Positions 1 to 6,854 of a stretch of 32,401 nt of DNA are shown one piece after another. The DNA lies in contig JAPFCT010000134.1 in NCBI GenBank assembly GCA_026169575.1, positions 1-32,401 on the forward strand, written 5' to 3'. This stretch comes from Faecalimonas sp. (GTDB lineage: Bacteria; Bacillota_A; Clostridia; Lachnospirales; Lachnospiraceae). Position 1 is the stretch's first letter. Each line of letters starts with the position of its first letter. The translations under genes were made by a program, and so were the position numbers. Below the pieces are notes generated by a model. That model was not told the origin of the DNA. It searched no databases and saw only the letters and a program-made list of their open reading frames with translations.

Positions 1-1
1 A

Positions 2-366
2 GTCGTACCCTTCGTGGGTACGTGGATTGAAATTGCAGGAAGATGGGACTGACGGAAGAAAGAGAACGTCGTACCCTTCGTGGGTACGTGGATTGAAATA
101 ATCAGCGCCTGCCGGAATTGCCGGCAGAACCGGTCGTACCCTTCGTGGGTACGTGGATTGAAATAGGATATCTTCCCTGTTCCCTCAGAAGCTGTGCCGC
201 CGTCGTACCCTTCGTGGGTACGTGGATTGAAATGGCACATGGTACAGAGTGTTATGTACTGCCGGAAGGTCGTACCCTTCGTGGGTATGTGGATTGAAAT
301 ATAAGGTTCTCCAGCCCAGTGGATTTCTGTGATCGTCGTACCCTTCGTGGCTACATGGATTGAAAT
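2..366 (+). CRISPR. CRISPR array, trailer end, type I-C style repeat (6 repeats, 5 spacers)
   Basis: Six copies of a 32-base repeat lie at 2-33, 68-99, 133-164, 202-233, 269-300 and 335-366, separated by unique spacers of 34, 33, 37, 35 and 34 bases. The repeat starts GTCGTACCC and ends GTGGATTGAAAT; inside it CGTACCC and GGGTACG form a 7-bp stem around TTCGT. This matches the known form of type I-C repeats (GTCGC-CC...GTGGATTGAAAT), in which Cas5 cuts below the stem. The first four copies are identical, the fifth has one change and the sixth has two, one of which breaks the stem. Decay towards the right, with the ATTGAAAT end on the right, means transcription runs left to right and the leader is outside the window to the left. 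No cas gene is visible here. The array may contain many more units upstream. Confidence 0.97.
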
Positions 367-541
367 TATCAAAGTCTAATACAAATAATGGCCACATCCT
401 TGCTCATCAATAGCGGACTTTTATTGATGTCGCTCCCTTTGCGGCTGCTCTGCTTGTAATATAATCCATCGACAAAATTTCCTAAAATACCCTGCTCATC
501 CATCTCCCCTCGCAATGCAATTTTCCCACTTCTTTACCTAA
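367..541. other. Non-coding stretch after the CRISPR array
   Basis: No convincing gene is present between the last CRISPR repeat and the coding remnant that begins near 542. The only structure seen is a hairpin with a perfect 7-bp stem, CATCAAT (405-411) with ATTGATG (423-429), and no U-tract on either strand. Six-base arms AAAGTC (371-376) and GACTTT (416-421) could pair instead. No terminator for the array could be identified. Confidence 0.5.
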
Positions 542-682
542 TATTTTCCTTTGAAAATAGCGGATTTCTCCTTTGTTTTTGCAGTGCGAACCGGGGATGA
601 AATGCTGGGAAACAGCAATGTCGAATATGGCATCCGGTATGGTGTGGTACATGATATGGGTATTGACTTTGAGGATATTTAG
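542..682 (+). pseudogene. Possible 3' remnant of an unidentified coding sequence
   Basis: A 46-codon stretch without a plausible start ends at TAG 680-682. Its last part reads like real protein: GNSNVEYGIRYG followed by VVHDMGIDFEDI. There is no ribosome binding site and no ATG before Met at 602-604, and the stretch begins directly after an in-frame TAA, so it looks like the surviving tail of a gene whose front has been lost. The nrdD promoter lies inside its last codons. I do not recognise the family. It may also be a chance open stretch. Confidence 0.3.
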
Positions 683-691
683 TATCATAAT
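663..691 (+). promoter_or_regulatory. Sigma-70 promoter of the nrdD operon
   Basis: TTGACT (663-668) and CATAAT (686-691) are separated by 17 bases, which predicts a transcription start near 698 and a leader of about 38 bases before nrdD. The -10 box lies inside the palindrome AGTATCATAATACT (681-694). Confidence 0.7.
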
Positions 692-716
692 ACTGATTAG
701 ACACAACATATTGTAG
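681..716 (+). promoter_or_regulatory. Likely NrdR operator region upstream of nrdD
   Basis: ACACAACATATTGTAG at 701-716 differs at three positions from an idealised NrdR box (ACACAATATATTGTGT, written from memory of the family consensus). A second palindrome, AGTAT-CATA-ATACT, is at 681-694; its centre is 21 bases upstream, two helical turns, and it covers the -10 box. NrdR usually binds paired boxes at ribonucleotide reductase promoters, and a nrdR gene is present at 14035. The second site is a weak match to the NrdR consensus, so only 701-716 is a good call. Confidence 0.55.
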
Positions 717-735
717 AGAAAGGGCGATAGACGGG

Positions 736-3021
736 ATGATTAGAAGTATTATCAAAAGGGATGGCCGTGTGGTACTGTATGATGAGAGCAAGATTGCAGC
801 GGCTATTTTGAAGGCGATGGAGGCAGCAGGAGAAGGGAATGCTACGGATGCCGCGAATGTGGCAAATGATGTGCAGAGTAAGCTTGAGAGACTGCCGGAA
901 GATATGCCGCCGCAGATCGAACAGGTACAGGATACGGTGGAGCGTGCTTTGATGAAAAAGGGATTTGAAGAGTCTGCAAAGAAATTTATTTTATACCGGG
1001 CGCAGAGAACGCACATCCGGGAAGCGAATACGAGCCTGATGAAGACGATCGATGAGATTACAAATATTGATGCGCGCGAGAGTGATATGAAGCGTGATAA
1101 CGCAAACATTGACGGAAATACTTCTATGGGAAGCATGCTGCAGATCGGAGCAGCGGGAGCGAAAAATTATAATGAGGCATACCTGCTGACACCAGAGCAG
1201 GCGAAAGCGTACCGGGAGGGAGATATCCATATCCATGATTTTGATTTTTATTCGTTGACAACAACTTGTACACAGATCGATATTGAAAAATTATTTCAGG
1301 GAGGATTTTCTACCGGACATGGTGTGATCCGGGAGCCCCAGTGCATTCAGAGTTATGCAGCGCTGGCTGCGATTGCGATCCAGTCAAATCAGAATGACCA
1401 GCATGGAGGACAGAGTATTCCGAACTTTGATTACGGTCTTGCAAAGGGAGTGGCAAAGTCTTTTAGAAAAATTTATAAAAAGCAGCTTACAGAGGCTGTG
1501 GAAGATCTGGCAGATCTTGACGATGAAGAAACCCGGGTTGCGGAAATGCTGGACAGAATTGAGCAGACATCAGGCCTTTGTCCGAAATTAAAACAGGAGG
1601 AAGAGGCATTTGACCGTGCTGTTCAGGCGGAACTTTGCGGGAAGTATCAGTTTACAGAAGAAAAAGCGGCTCATATCGCGGAGAAGGTAAGAAAACGTAC
1701 TGAAAAGTATACAGAGCGGGATACTTACCAGGCGATGGAAGGATTTGTACATAATTTGAATACGATGCACAGCCGGGCGGGTGCGCAGACACCATTTTCG
1801 TCTATCAATTACGGGACCGATACAAGTCCGGAGGGAAGGATGATCATTCGAAATGTGCTGCTTGCAACGGATGCGGGACTTGGAAATGGGGAGACTTGCA
1901 TTTTCCCGATCCATATTTTCAAAGTGAAAGAAGGGGTCAACTATAATGAAGGAGATCCGAACTATGATTTATTCCGTTTAAGCTGCAAAGTCAGTGCAAA
2001 GAGATTATTCCCGAACTTTGTATTTCTGGATTCGCCGTTTAACCTTCAATATTATAAGCCAGGGCATCCGGAGACAGAGGTGGCAACGATGGGATGCCGC
2101 ACCCGGGTCATGGGAAATGTCTATGATCCGGAACATGAGATCGCTTATTCAAGAGGAAATCTGTCATTTACGTCGATCAACCTGCCGCGCCTTGCGATTG
2201 AGAGTAAGGGAGATGAGAAAGTCTTTTATCAGAAGCTGGATGCCATGCTGGAGCTTGTTGCAAAACAGCTGATGGATCGTTTTGAGATCCAGGCGAAGAA
2301 ATGTGTATATAATTATCCATTCCTCATGGGTCAGGGAGTATGGCTGGATTCAGAAAAACTGGGGCCGAATGATGAAGTAAGGGAAGTATTAAAGCATGGA
2401 ACACTTTCTATCGGATATATCGGGCTGGCAGAAACACTGACGGCCTTGTATGGGAAGCATCACGGGGAAAGTGAAGAGATGCAGCAAAAAGGGCTTGAGA
2501 TCATCGGGCATATGCGTGCATTTACAGATGCAAAGGCGAAAGAAACGAAGATGAATTATACATTGCTTGCAACACCTGCAGAAGGCTTGTCCGGGCGTTT
2601 TATCCGTATGGACCAGAAACGTTATGGAAAAATTGCCGGAGTTACAGACAGAGAATATTATACAAACAGTTTCCATATTCCGGTCTGGTATCCGATTTCC
2701 GCGTATGAAAAGATCAGAAAAGAGGCGCCATATCATGCGCTGTCAAATGGCGGACATATCAGTTATGTAGAGCTTGACGGGGATACTGCGAAAAATGTGG
2801 AGGCATTTGAAAGCGTGATCCGCTGTATGCATGATGCAGGGATTGGTTACGGAAGTGTCAATCACCCGGTAGACCGAGATCCGGCATGTGGTTATGTTGG
2901 CGTGATCGATGATGTCTGTCCGAGATGCGGACGGAGAGAAGGAGAGCCGATCAGCGAGGAAAAATTAAAAGAGCTGAGAAAACTTTATCCGGAGATGCCG
3001 CAGTTTTGCGGTTGCAGATAG
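736..3021 (+). CDS. nrdD: Anaerobic (class III) ribonucleoside-triphosphate reductase, large part, lacking the glycyl-radical segment
   Basis: This 761-residue cytoplasmic enzyme reduces ribonucleoside triphosphates to deoxyribonucleotides for DNA synthesis without oxygen. Residues 1-95 form an ATP-cone (allosteric) domain. The catalytic core follows, with Cys178 in TTTCTQID and the finger-loop Met452-Gly-Cys454 (TMGCRTRV). A Met two residues before that Cys is typical of the formate-dependent NrdD1 type. Near the end are Cys718, Cys728 and Cys731 (CPRCGRR), expected to hold structural zinc, and a final Cys758-Gly-Cys760. The family normally continues within a few dozen residues into an R-x-x-GYL radical loop. 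Here TAG (3019-3021) stops translation first, and the loop is encoded by the next ORF in the same frame. The start follows the ribosome binding site GAAAGGG. Alternative reading: one gene interrupted by a nonsense mutation. Confidence 0.96.
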   Translation: MIRSIIKRDGRVVLYDESKIAAAILKAMEAAGEGNATDAANVANDVQSKLERLPEDMPPQIEQVQDTVERALMKKGFEESAKKFILYRAQRTHIREANTSLMKTIDEITNIDARESDMKRDNANIDGNTSMGSMLQIGAAGAKNYNEAYLLTPEQAKAYREGDIHIHDFDFYSLTTTCTQIDIEKLFQGGFSTGHGVIREPQCIQSYAALAAIAIQSNQNDQHGGQSIPNFDYGLAKGVAKSFRKIYKKQLTEAVEDLADLDDEETRVAEMLDRIEQTSGLCPKLKQEEEAFDRAVQAELCGKYQFTEEKAAHIAEKVRKRTEKYTERDTYQAMEGFVHNLNTMHSRAGAQTPFSSINYGTDTSPEGRMIIRNVLLATDAGLGNGETCIFPIHIFKVKEGVNYNEGDPNYDLFRLSCKVSAKRLFPNFVFLDSPFNLQYYKPGHPETEVATMGCRTRVMGNVYDPEHEIAYSRGNLSFTSINLPRLAIESKGDEKVFYQKLDAMLELVAKQLMDRFEIQAKKCVYNYPFLMGQGVWLDSEKLGPNDEVREVLKHGTLSIGYIGLAETLTALYGKHHGESEEMQQKGLEIIGHMRAFTDAKAKETKMNYTLLATPAEGLSGRFIRMDQKRYGKIAGVTDREYYTNSFHIPVWYPISAYEKIRKEAPYHALSNGGHISYVELDGDTAKNVEAFESVIRCMHDAGIGYGSVNHPVDRDPACGYVGVIDDVCPRCGRREGEPISEEKLKELRKLYPEMPQFCGCR

Positions 3022-3078
3022 AAGAATCGACAGGATATCCAAATGAGGTTTGGATGTGTGATAGAAAGGAAGAGTATC

Positions 3079-3225
3079 ATGGAAGAAAAATGCGTAATTG
3101 GAAAAGATGTAAAATTTGAGAGAATCAGAAGAATCACAGGTTATCTCGTAGGAACTATGGATAAGTGGAATGATGCGAAGAAAGCGGAAGAGAGAGACAG
3201 AGTAAAGCATGGACTGGGACGATAG
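3079..3225 (+). CDS. nrdD: Separate glycyl-radical domain of NrdD (48 residues)
   Basis: This short ORF carries the part missing from the large nrdD product. It contains FERIRRITGYLVGT, where Gly21 is the predicted radical glycine, and ends in a basic helix (NDAKKAEERDRVKHG) as usual for NrdD C-termini. It is in the same frame as the large ORF, separated by one TAG and 57 bases. AAAGGA (3065-3070) lies 8 bases before ATG 3079, so independent translation is well supported; an earlier in-frame ATG at 3043 has no clear ribosome binding site. It overlaps nrdG by 17 bases, suggesting translational coupling. The arrangement resembles GrcA/YfiD, a free-standing glycyl-radical part for pyruvate formate-lyase, but here it would be the only copy. 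That it assembles with the large subunit is inference. Confidence 0.85.
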   Translation: MEEKCVIGKDVKFERIRRITGYLVGTMDKWNDAKKAEERDRVKHGLGR

Positions 3226-3739
3226 AAAGATAAGGCTTGCAGGGATCGCAGGGGACAGTATTGTAGATGGTCCGGGGATCCGCATGACATTGTTTGCCCA
3301 GGGGTGTCCGCATCACTGCAATGGTTGTCATAACCCGGAAACGTGGGAATTTGACGGAGGCACCTGGTGGTCAACAGAGGATCTTATCAAAGTAATCAGC
3401 GAGAATCCGCTTGCCAGAGGAGTAACATTTTCTGGTGGAGAGCCGTTTAGCCAGGCGGAGGGATTTGCAGAACTGGCAGAAAAGTTAAAGGAAAATGGAT
3501 ACGAGGTGGCAAGTTATTCCGGATTTACCTTTGAGGAGCTTTTAAATGGCACGCGGGAGCAGAGACGACTTCTGGAAACGTTGGATGTGCTGATCGACGG
3601 GCCTTATCTTGAGTCAGAGAGAAGCCTATCGCTTGCTTACCGGGGAAGCAGAAATCAGAGGATCATTGCGGTGCCGGAGAGTCTGCAAAGTGGAAAAGCT
3701 GTGGAGATTTCTTCGGGAAGATGGCAGGGAGAATATTAG
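3209..3739 (+). CDS. nrdG: Anaerobic ribonucleoside-triphosphate reductase activating protein (radical SAM)
   Basis: NrdG uses S-adenosylmethionine and a [4Fe-4S] cluster to abstract a hydrogen from the radical glycine of NrdD. The 176-residue length is normal for the family. The cluster motif Cys33-x3-Cys37-x2-Cys40 is in FAQGCPHHCNGCHNPE, preceded by DGPGIRM, and the SAM-contacting TFSGGEP is present near residue 76. ATG 3209 lies inside the end of the small glycyl-radical ORF, so the two are probably translated together. The ribosome binding site is weak (AGAGACAGAG), which fits coupling. The activase lies directly next to the detached radical peptide, its expected substrate. Confidence 0.95.
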   Translation: MDWDDRKIRLAGIAGDSIVDGPGIRMTLFAQGCPHHCNGCHNPETWEFDGGTWWSTEDLIKVISENPLARGVTFSGGEPFSQAEGFAELAEKLKENGYEVASYSGFTFEELLNGTREQRRLLETLDVLIDGPYLESERSLSLAYRGSRNQRIIAVPESLQSGKAVEISSGRWQGEY

Positions 3740-3808
3740 AAAGAAATCTGCCATAAATCATACAGAGTGTTTGTGGGAGAACTGTGCGCTCTGTGAAGAA
3801 AATAAAAG

Positions 3809-3890
3809 AAAATACGTCCCGCCGGGGAGCAGATACTTTTTCTGATAGAAAGTTTGGAAAAAGTAAAAAACTTCTGGCAGGACGTATTTT
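3809..3890. terminator. Large bidirectional hairpin between convergent nrdG and the YbaK-type gene
   Basis: The 15-base arms 3809-3823 (AAAATACGTCCCGCC) and 3876-3890 (GGCAGGACGTATTTT) pair with one mismatch. Inside the 52-base loop a second perfect 9-bp stem forms between TACTTTTTC (3834-3842) and GAAAAAGTA (3857-3865). T-rich sequence follows the outer stem on both strands (TTTTGTTTTC on plus, TTTTCTTTTATTTTC on minus), consistent with a two-way terminator. A further 7-bp hairpin (AAGCGTT/AACGCTT, 3901-3919) touches the stop codon of the minus-strand gene. The nested form is larger than a usual terminator. Confidence 0.65.
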
Positions 3891-3918
3891 GTTTTCAGGT
3901 AAGCGTTAAAGCAACGCT

Positions 3919-4470
3919 TTACAATTCCACAGTCACCCATGTGTGCCCGGTATGTTTCAGGAATACATTCAGAATATCCTCTGTTTTTATCTTCAGGCTT
4001 GATGTATTGATGCAGGGATGGCATCCGATAGATTCATTTTCCAGCAACTCTTTGTCGATGATCAGATGAACATGGTGTCCGGTATCGTTCATCAGTCCGA
4101 GGACGCTTACGGATCCCGGTGTGATGTTTAAGTACTGCTCCATATATTCTGCTTCGGCAAAAGAGAGACGGGAGATCCCAAGCTGTTTTGAGACGTCTTT
4201 CGTCTTGAATTTCTTTTCACCTGGCATGAGAAGAAGGTAGAAAGTTGTTTTCTGCTGGTTTCTCAGAAATAAATTTTTGCACATAGATACGCCAAGCCGC
4301 TGGTCGATTTCTGCACAGGCTTCCATTGTCTCTGCCACGTCATGATCAAGTCGTTCATAAGGAATGGAAAGTCTGTCAAGAAGAGCGTAGACAGCCATCT
4401 CTTTTGGGAGGCGGCCGGCGTCATCCGGTGCAGTTGTGTAAATTTCATCGCTGCTATTGATTGTATTCAT
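3919..4470 (-). CDS. YbaK/ProX-type prolyl-tRNA editing protein
   Basis: A 183-residue YbaK/aminoacyl-tRNA deacylase domain protein, expected to hydrolyse mischarged tRNA-Pro in trans in the cytoplasm. Recognisable family features are HDVAETMEAC near the N-terminus, CKNLFLRNQQ, FYLLLMPGEKKF, the TPGSVSVLGLMND segment and a final HPCINTSSLKI. It resembles the PrdX/ProX group of Clostridia, which includes proteins named for their proximity to proline reductase genes, but no prd genes are seen here. I chose ATG 4470 because GAAAGGGG precedes it at proper distance; an upstream in-frame start at 4515 would add 15 residues without support. It is monocistronic, convergent with nrdG and divergent from the ABC operon. 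Substrate specificity (Ala-, Cys- or other mischarged tRNA) cannot be told from sequence. Confidence 0.88.
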   Translation of the reverse strand: MNTINSSDEIYTTAPDDAGRLPKEMAVYALLDRLSIPYERLDHDVAETMEACAEIDQRLGVSMCKNLFLRNQQKTTFYLLLMPGEKKFKTKDVSKQLGISRLSFAEAEYMEQYLNITPGSVSVLGLMNDTGHHVHLIIDKELLENESIGCHPCINTSSLKIKTEDILNVFLKHTGHTWVTVEL

Positions 4471-4541
4471 GTAGAATCCCCTTTCAAAAATAAAATTAGA
4501 AAATAGAATGAGCAAATAGCTGGATATTCACTTATGAAAGC

Positions 4542-4570
4542 ATTATACCACTTACCTGGATATTTGTAAA
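4542..4570 (-). promoter_or_regulatory. Promoter of the YbaK-type gene
   Basis: Reading the minus strand, TTTACA (4570-4565), 17 bases, then TATAAT (4547-4542). This places the transcription start about 60 bases before ATG 4470. No comparably good promoter for the divergent ABC operon was found in 4571-4646; TAAAAT at 4611 lacks a -35. Confidence 0.65.
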
Positions 4571-4646
4571 AAAATGTCGAAGAGGATATGGATTTTTATC
4601 GAAAAGATGGTAAAATAAGAAAAAGCATCGGTAGGAGCTGAGAAAA

Positions 4647-5336
4647 ATGATACAAGTATCGAACTTGAGTAAGTATTATGGAAAAAAGAGGATCCTTCAG
4701 GAAATCAATTTCACTGCAGCATGCGGGGAATGTGTGGCGATCGTTGGAAGAAATGGCTGCGGAAAGACTACATTAATGCAGATCCTTGCGGGGGGATTGA
4801 AACCGGATTGTGGAGAAATACGGTATTTTGGGCAGGATCCGTTGAAAAATTTCCGGTATTATCGAAAGTACTGTGGATATGTGCCGCAGGAACTGCCACT
4901 GTTGGGAGAATTGTCTGTAAGAGATAATCTGAGATTATGGGGGGCTGACCGCTCAGAACAGCATGAGTGGATTGTAGATACCTTTGATCTGGGAGAGATC
5001 ATGAAAATACCGGTACAGAAGCTTTCCGGGGGAATGAAGAGAAGACTCAGTATTGCCTGTGCCCTGGCAAAGTGGCCTCCGATCCTGCTGATGGATGAAC
5101 CTGCTACCGCCCTGGATCTTTATTATAAAGACTGGCTTTGTTCCTGGATCAGGGAATACAGGAAGATGAATGGAATTGTAGTCATGACAACGCATGATGA
5201 GAAGGAAATCATGGAGAGTGATAAATGTCTTGTGATGTGTGAGGGACATCTGCGCGAAGTAACGGAAGGATGCAGGAAGATGGAACAGATCCGAAAGCTG
5301 ATGGGGATGCAGGAAGAAGAATTTTTAAAGATCTGA
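4647..5336 (+). CDS. ABC transporter ATP-binding protein
   Basis: A 229-residue cytoplasmic ATPase subunit. Walker A is GRNGCGKTT (residues 34-42), the Q-loop region is YVPQELPLL, the signature is LSGGMKRR, Walker B is ILLMDEPATALD and the switch histidine is in TTHDEKE. GGAG lies 8-9 bases before the start. It is first in a run of four same-strand genes (4647-9070) with gaps of 40 and 14 bases and one overlap, and the last two encode ABC-2 type permeases, so it most likely powers them. The subfamily resembles CcmA/NatA-type ATPases of export systems. The substrate is unknown. The end of the protein (EEEFLKI) has no extra domain. Confidence 0.93.
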   Translation: MIQVSNLSKYYGKKRILQEINFTAACGECVAIVGRNGCGKTTLMQILAGGLKPDCGEIRYFGQDPLKNFRYYRKYCGYVPQELPLLGELSVRDNLRLWGADRSEQHEWIVDTFDLGEIMKIPVQKLSGGMKRRLSIACALAKWPPILLMDEPATALDLYYKDWLCSWIREYRKMNGIVVMTTHDEKEIMESDKCLVMCEGHLREVTEGCRKMEQIRKLMGMQEEEFLKI

Positions 5337-5376
5337 CAGTGAGATCTGAAATGAAAAGGAAGAGAGGATACAGAAG

Positions 5377-6840
5377 ATGAAAAAGTATGGAAAGAGGATG
5401 CAGTTTGATCCAATGACCGGGGAGCCGATCGACCCGGATGCGAAATTCGATCCAATGACCGGGGAACCGATCGATCCGGATGCAAAATTTGATCCGATGA
5501 CCGGGGAACCGCTCACCGGAAGATATACAAGGCCGCAGAGAAACAGAAAGAAGATGGTGATCGTCGGGACAGCTGCGGCTGTTGCTGTGATCGGACTTAC
5601 GGTATTTGGAGTTGTGAAAAGCGGGATTTTCTTTAGCGATACAACGAAGGTGATGATCGCTGCGGCAAATACAGCAAAAGATATCGGGCATTTCAAGGAG
5701 ACGGCAAAAGCGGCAGAGATCTTCCGTTCCGGAGAATATACAGCAATGCTCCATGCTGAAGCAGAAGGAGTTCTGGCGGAGGCGAAAATTGCAGCAGGAG
5801 AAACGAAAGTACAGATTGCGGCAAACGTAGACTTGCCGGAATCAGAAACGGTAAGTGCTCTTGCTGAGATGAATAAAAATGAAGTCAGAGCAGAAGTACC
5901 GGCGATCAGTGATAAAATGTTTGCCTACAATTATAACGGAGAAAAGGGCGGATATCTTGCGGAAGAGGAAGATCTGGAGGAAATCGATGACATCCTGCAG
6001 TCAGTAAGAGAGGCTTTCGTGAAAGAAAAAGACATGGGAAGTATGTGGAAAGAACTGGTCGGGGCGCTGTCGGAGGAATGGAAAGAAACAGAATTTACGA
6101 AGACAAGTCCGGAAGAATATGAAGTGGATGGAAAATTCAGAAAGTGCAAAGGGTATACGGCATCGCTCTCAGAACGGGATTTGGAAGATCTGCTCTCTGT
6201 GACTGAAGATGTCATCATGGATCATTATGACCGTGGATATGGAGAAAAATTGTTATCCAATCTCTTTGCAAGTGCAGAATATGCTCTGGAGGATCTGTCT
6301 GATCTGGGCCTGACTTGTTATATTTATAAAAGAAAGCTGGCAGCAATCCAGCTGGAGATAGATGGAAATGAGCTGGAGATCCACTTCCTCGGGGGAGATA
6401 CAAGAATCCAGAATATGGAGGTTATTGCCGAGGATGAGACGGTCGTTGAGATAGAGGGTCAGACTGATGGAACAACAGAATTTGCTTCCCTTTACATAGA
6501 AGGAGAAGAAGTTTTAGAAACAGAATATGACACAAAGTCCGGGAAATATGAGATTGGGCTTACGCAGGATGATATCGCGCTCTCAGGAGTATTTCTGGCA
6601 GATAAGAAAAAAATAGAATTGTCAGCAGAATCAATAGAAGTTTATGGGGATTCTGTTGGAGCAGACTTTCAGCTTTCAATCCAGAAAGGGGTAGAATTCC
6701 AGAAGTTTGAAGGGGAAGTATTTGATGTCGGGGAAGCTTCTGAATCTGAACTGGAAGATCTGGCAGAGGAGGTCCTGGATCAGATTGAAGATAATGAGGA
6801 TCTGGAAGACTTTGTGTATGAACTTGAGTATTATCTTTAG
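5377..6840 (+). CDS. Membrane-anchored protein with N-terminal 14-residue repeats, function unknown
   Basis: This 487-residue protein begins with a short cytoplasmic part containing FDPMTGEPIDPDAK twice in tandem (residues 10-23 and 24-37) and a third partial copy (38-45). A basic stretch (RPQRNRKK) precedes one membrane segment, about residues 60-85 (VIVGTAAAVAVIGLTVFGVV). The rest, roughly 400 residues, is predicted to be outside, strongly acidic and rich in Glu and Asp, with no Cys-based anchor; it ends in VYELEYYL. The topology is therefore N-in, C-out without a cleavable signal. It lies 40 bases after the ABC ATPase and 14 bases before the first permease, so a role as accessory or substrate-handling part of that transporter is plausible. 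I do not recognise the family; any function is inference. Confidence 0.85.
   Translation: MKKYGKRMQFDPMTGEPIDPDAKFDPMTGEPIDPDAKFDPMTGEPLTGRYTRPQRNRKKMVIVGTAAAVAVIGLTVFGVVKSGIFFSDTTKVMIAAANTAKDIGHFKETAKAAEIFRSGEYTAMLHAEAEGVLAEAKIAAGETKVQIAANVDLPESETVSALAEMNKNEVRAEVPAISDKMFAYNYNGEKGGYLAEEEDLEEIDDILQSVREAFVKEKDMGSMWKELVGALSEEWKETEFTKTSPEEYEVDGKFRKCKGYTASLSERDLEDLLSVTEDVIMDHYDRGYGEKLLSNLFASAEYALEDLSDLGLTCYIYKRKLAAIQLEIDGNELEIHFLGGDTRIQNMEVIAEDETVVEIEGQTDGTTEFASLYIEGEEVLETEYDTKSGKYEIGLTQDDIALSGVFLADKKKIELSAESIEVYGDSVGADFQLSIQKGVEFQKFEGEVFDVGEASESELEDLAEEVLDQIEDNEDLEDFVYELEYYL
5404..5511 (+). repeat. Tandem 42-bp coding repeat (2 full copies and a partial third)
   Basis: The units 5404-5445 and 5446-5487 encode the same 14 residues, with a few silent base differences, and 5488-5511 repeats the first eight codons. 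In-frame 42-base units could change copy number by slippage. The complement is also open over this stretch, which is only a by-product of the repeat. Confidence 0.9.
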
Positions 6841-6854
6841 AATGAAGTTGAGCT

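Noticed and set aside
185..397. 70-residue minus-strand ORF over the CRISPR array
   Set aside because: It is a translation of repeats and spacers (NPHTHEGYD-like runs), a well-known false ORF.
534..1136. 200-residue minus-strand ORF opposite the start of nrdD
   Set aside because: Ser/Phe/Ile-rich shadow of nrdD without ribosome binding site or family features.
3019..3078. Amber readthrough or pyrrolysine at the nrdD stop
   Set aside because: TAG is used as an ordinary stop elsewhere in the window (for example nrdG), no pyl genes are seen, and a good ribosome binding site precedes ATG 3079, so separate translation is simpler.
5325..5696. Minus-strand ORF with repeated SPVIGSNFASG units
   Set aside because: It is the complement of the 42-bp coding repeat; no ribosome binding site, and the plus-strand gene is clearly real.
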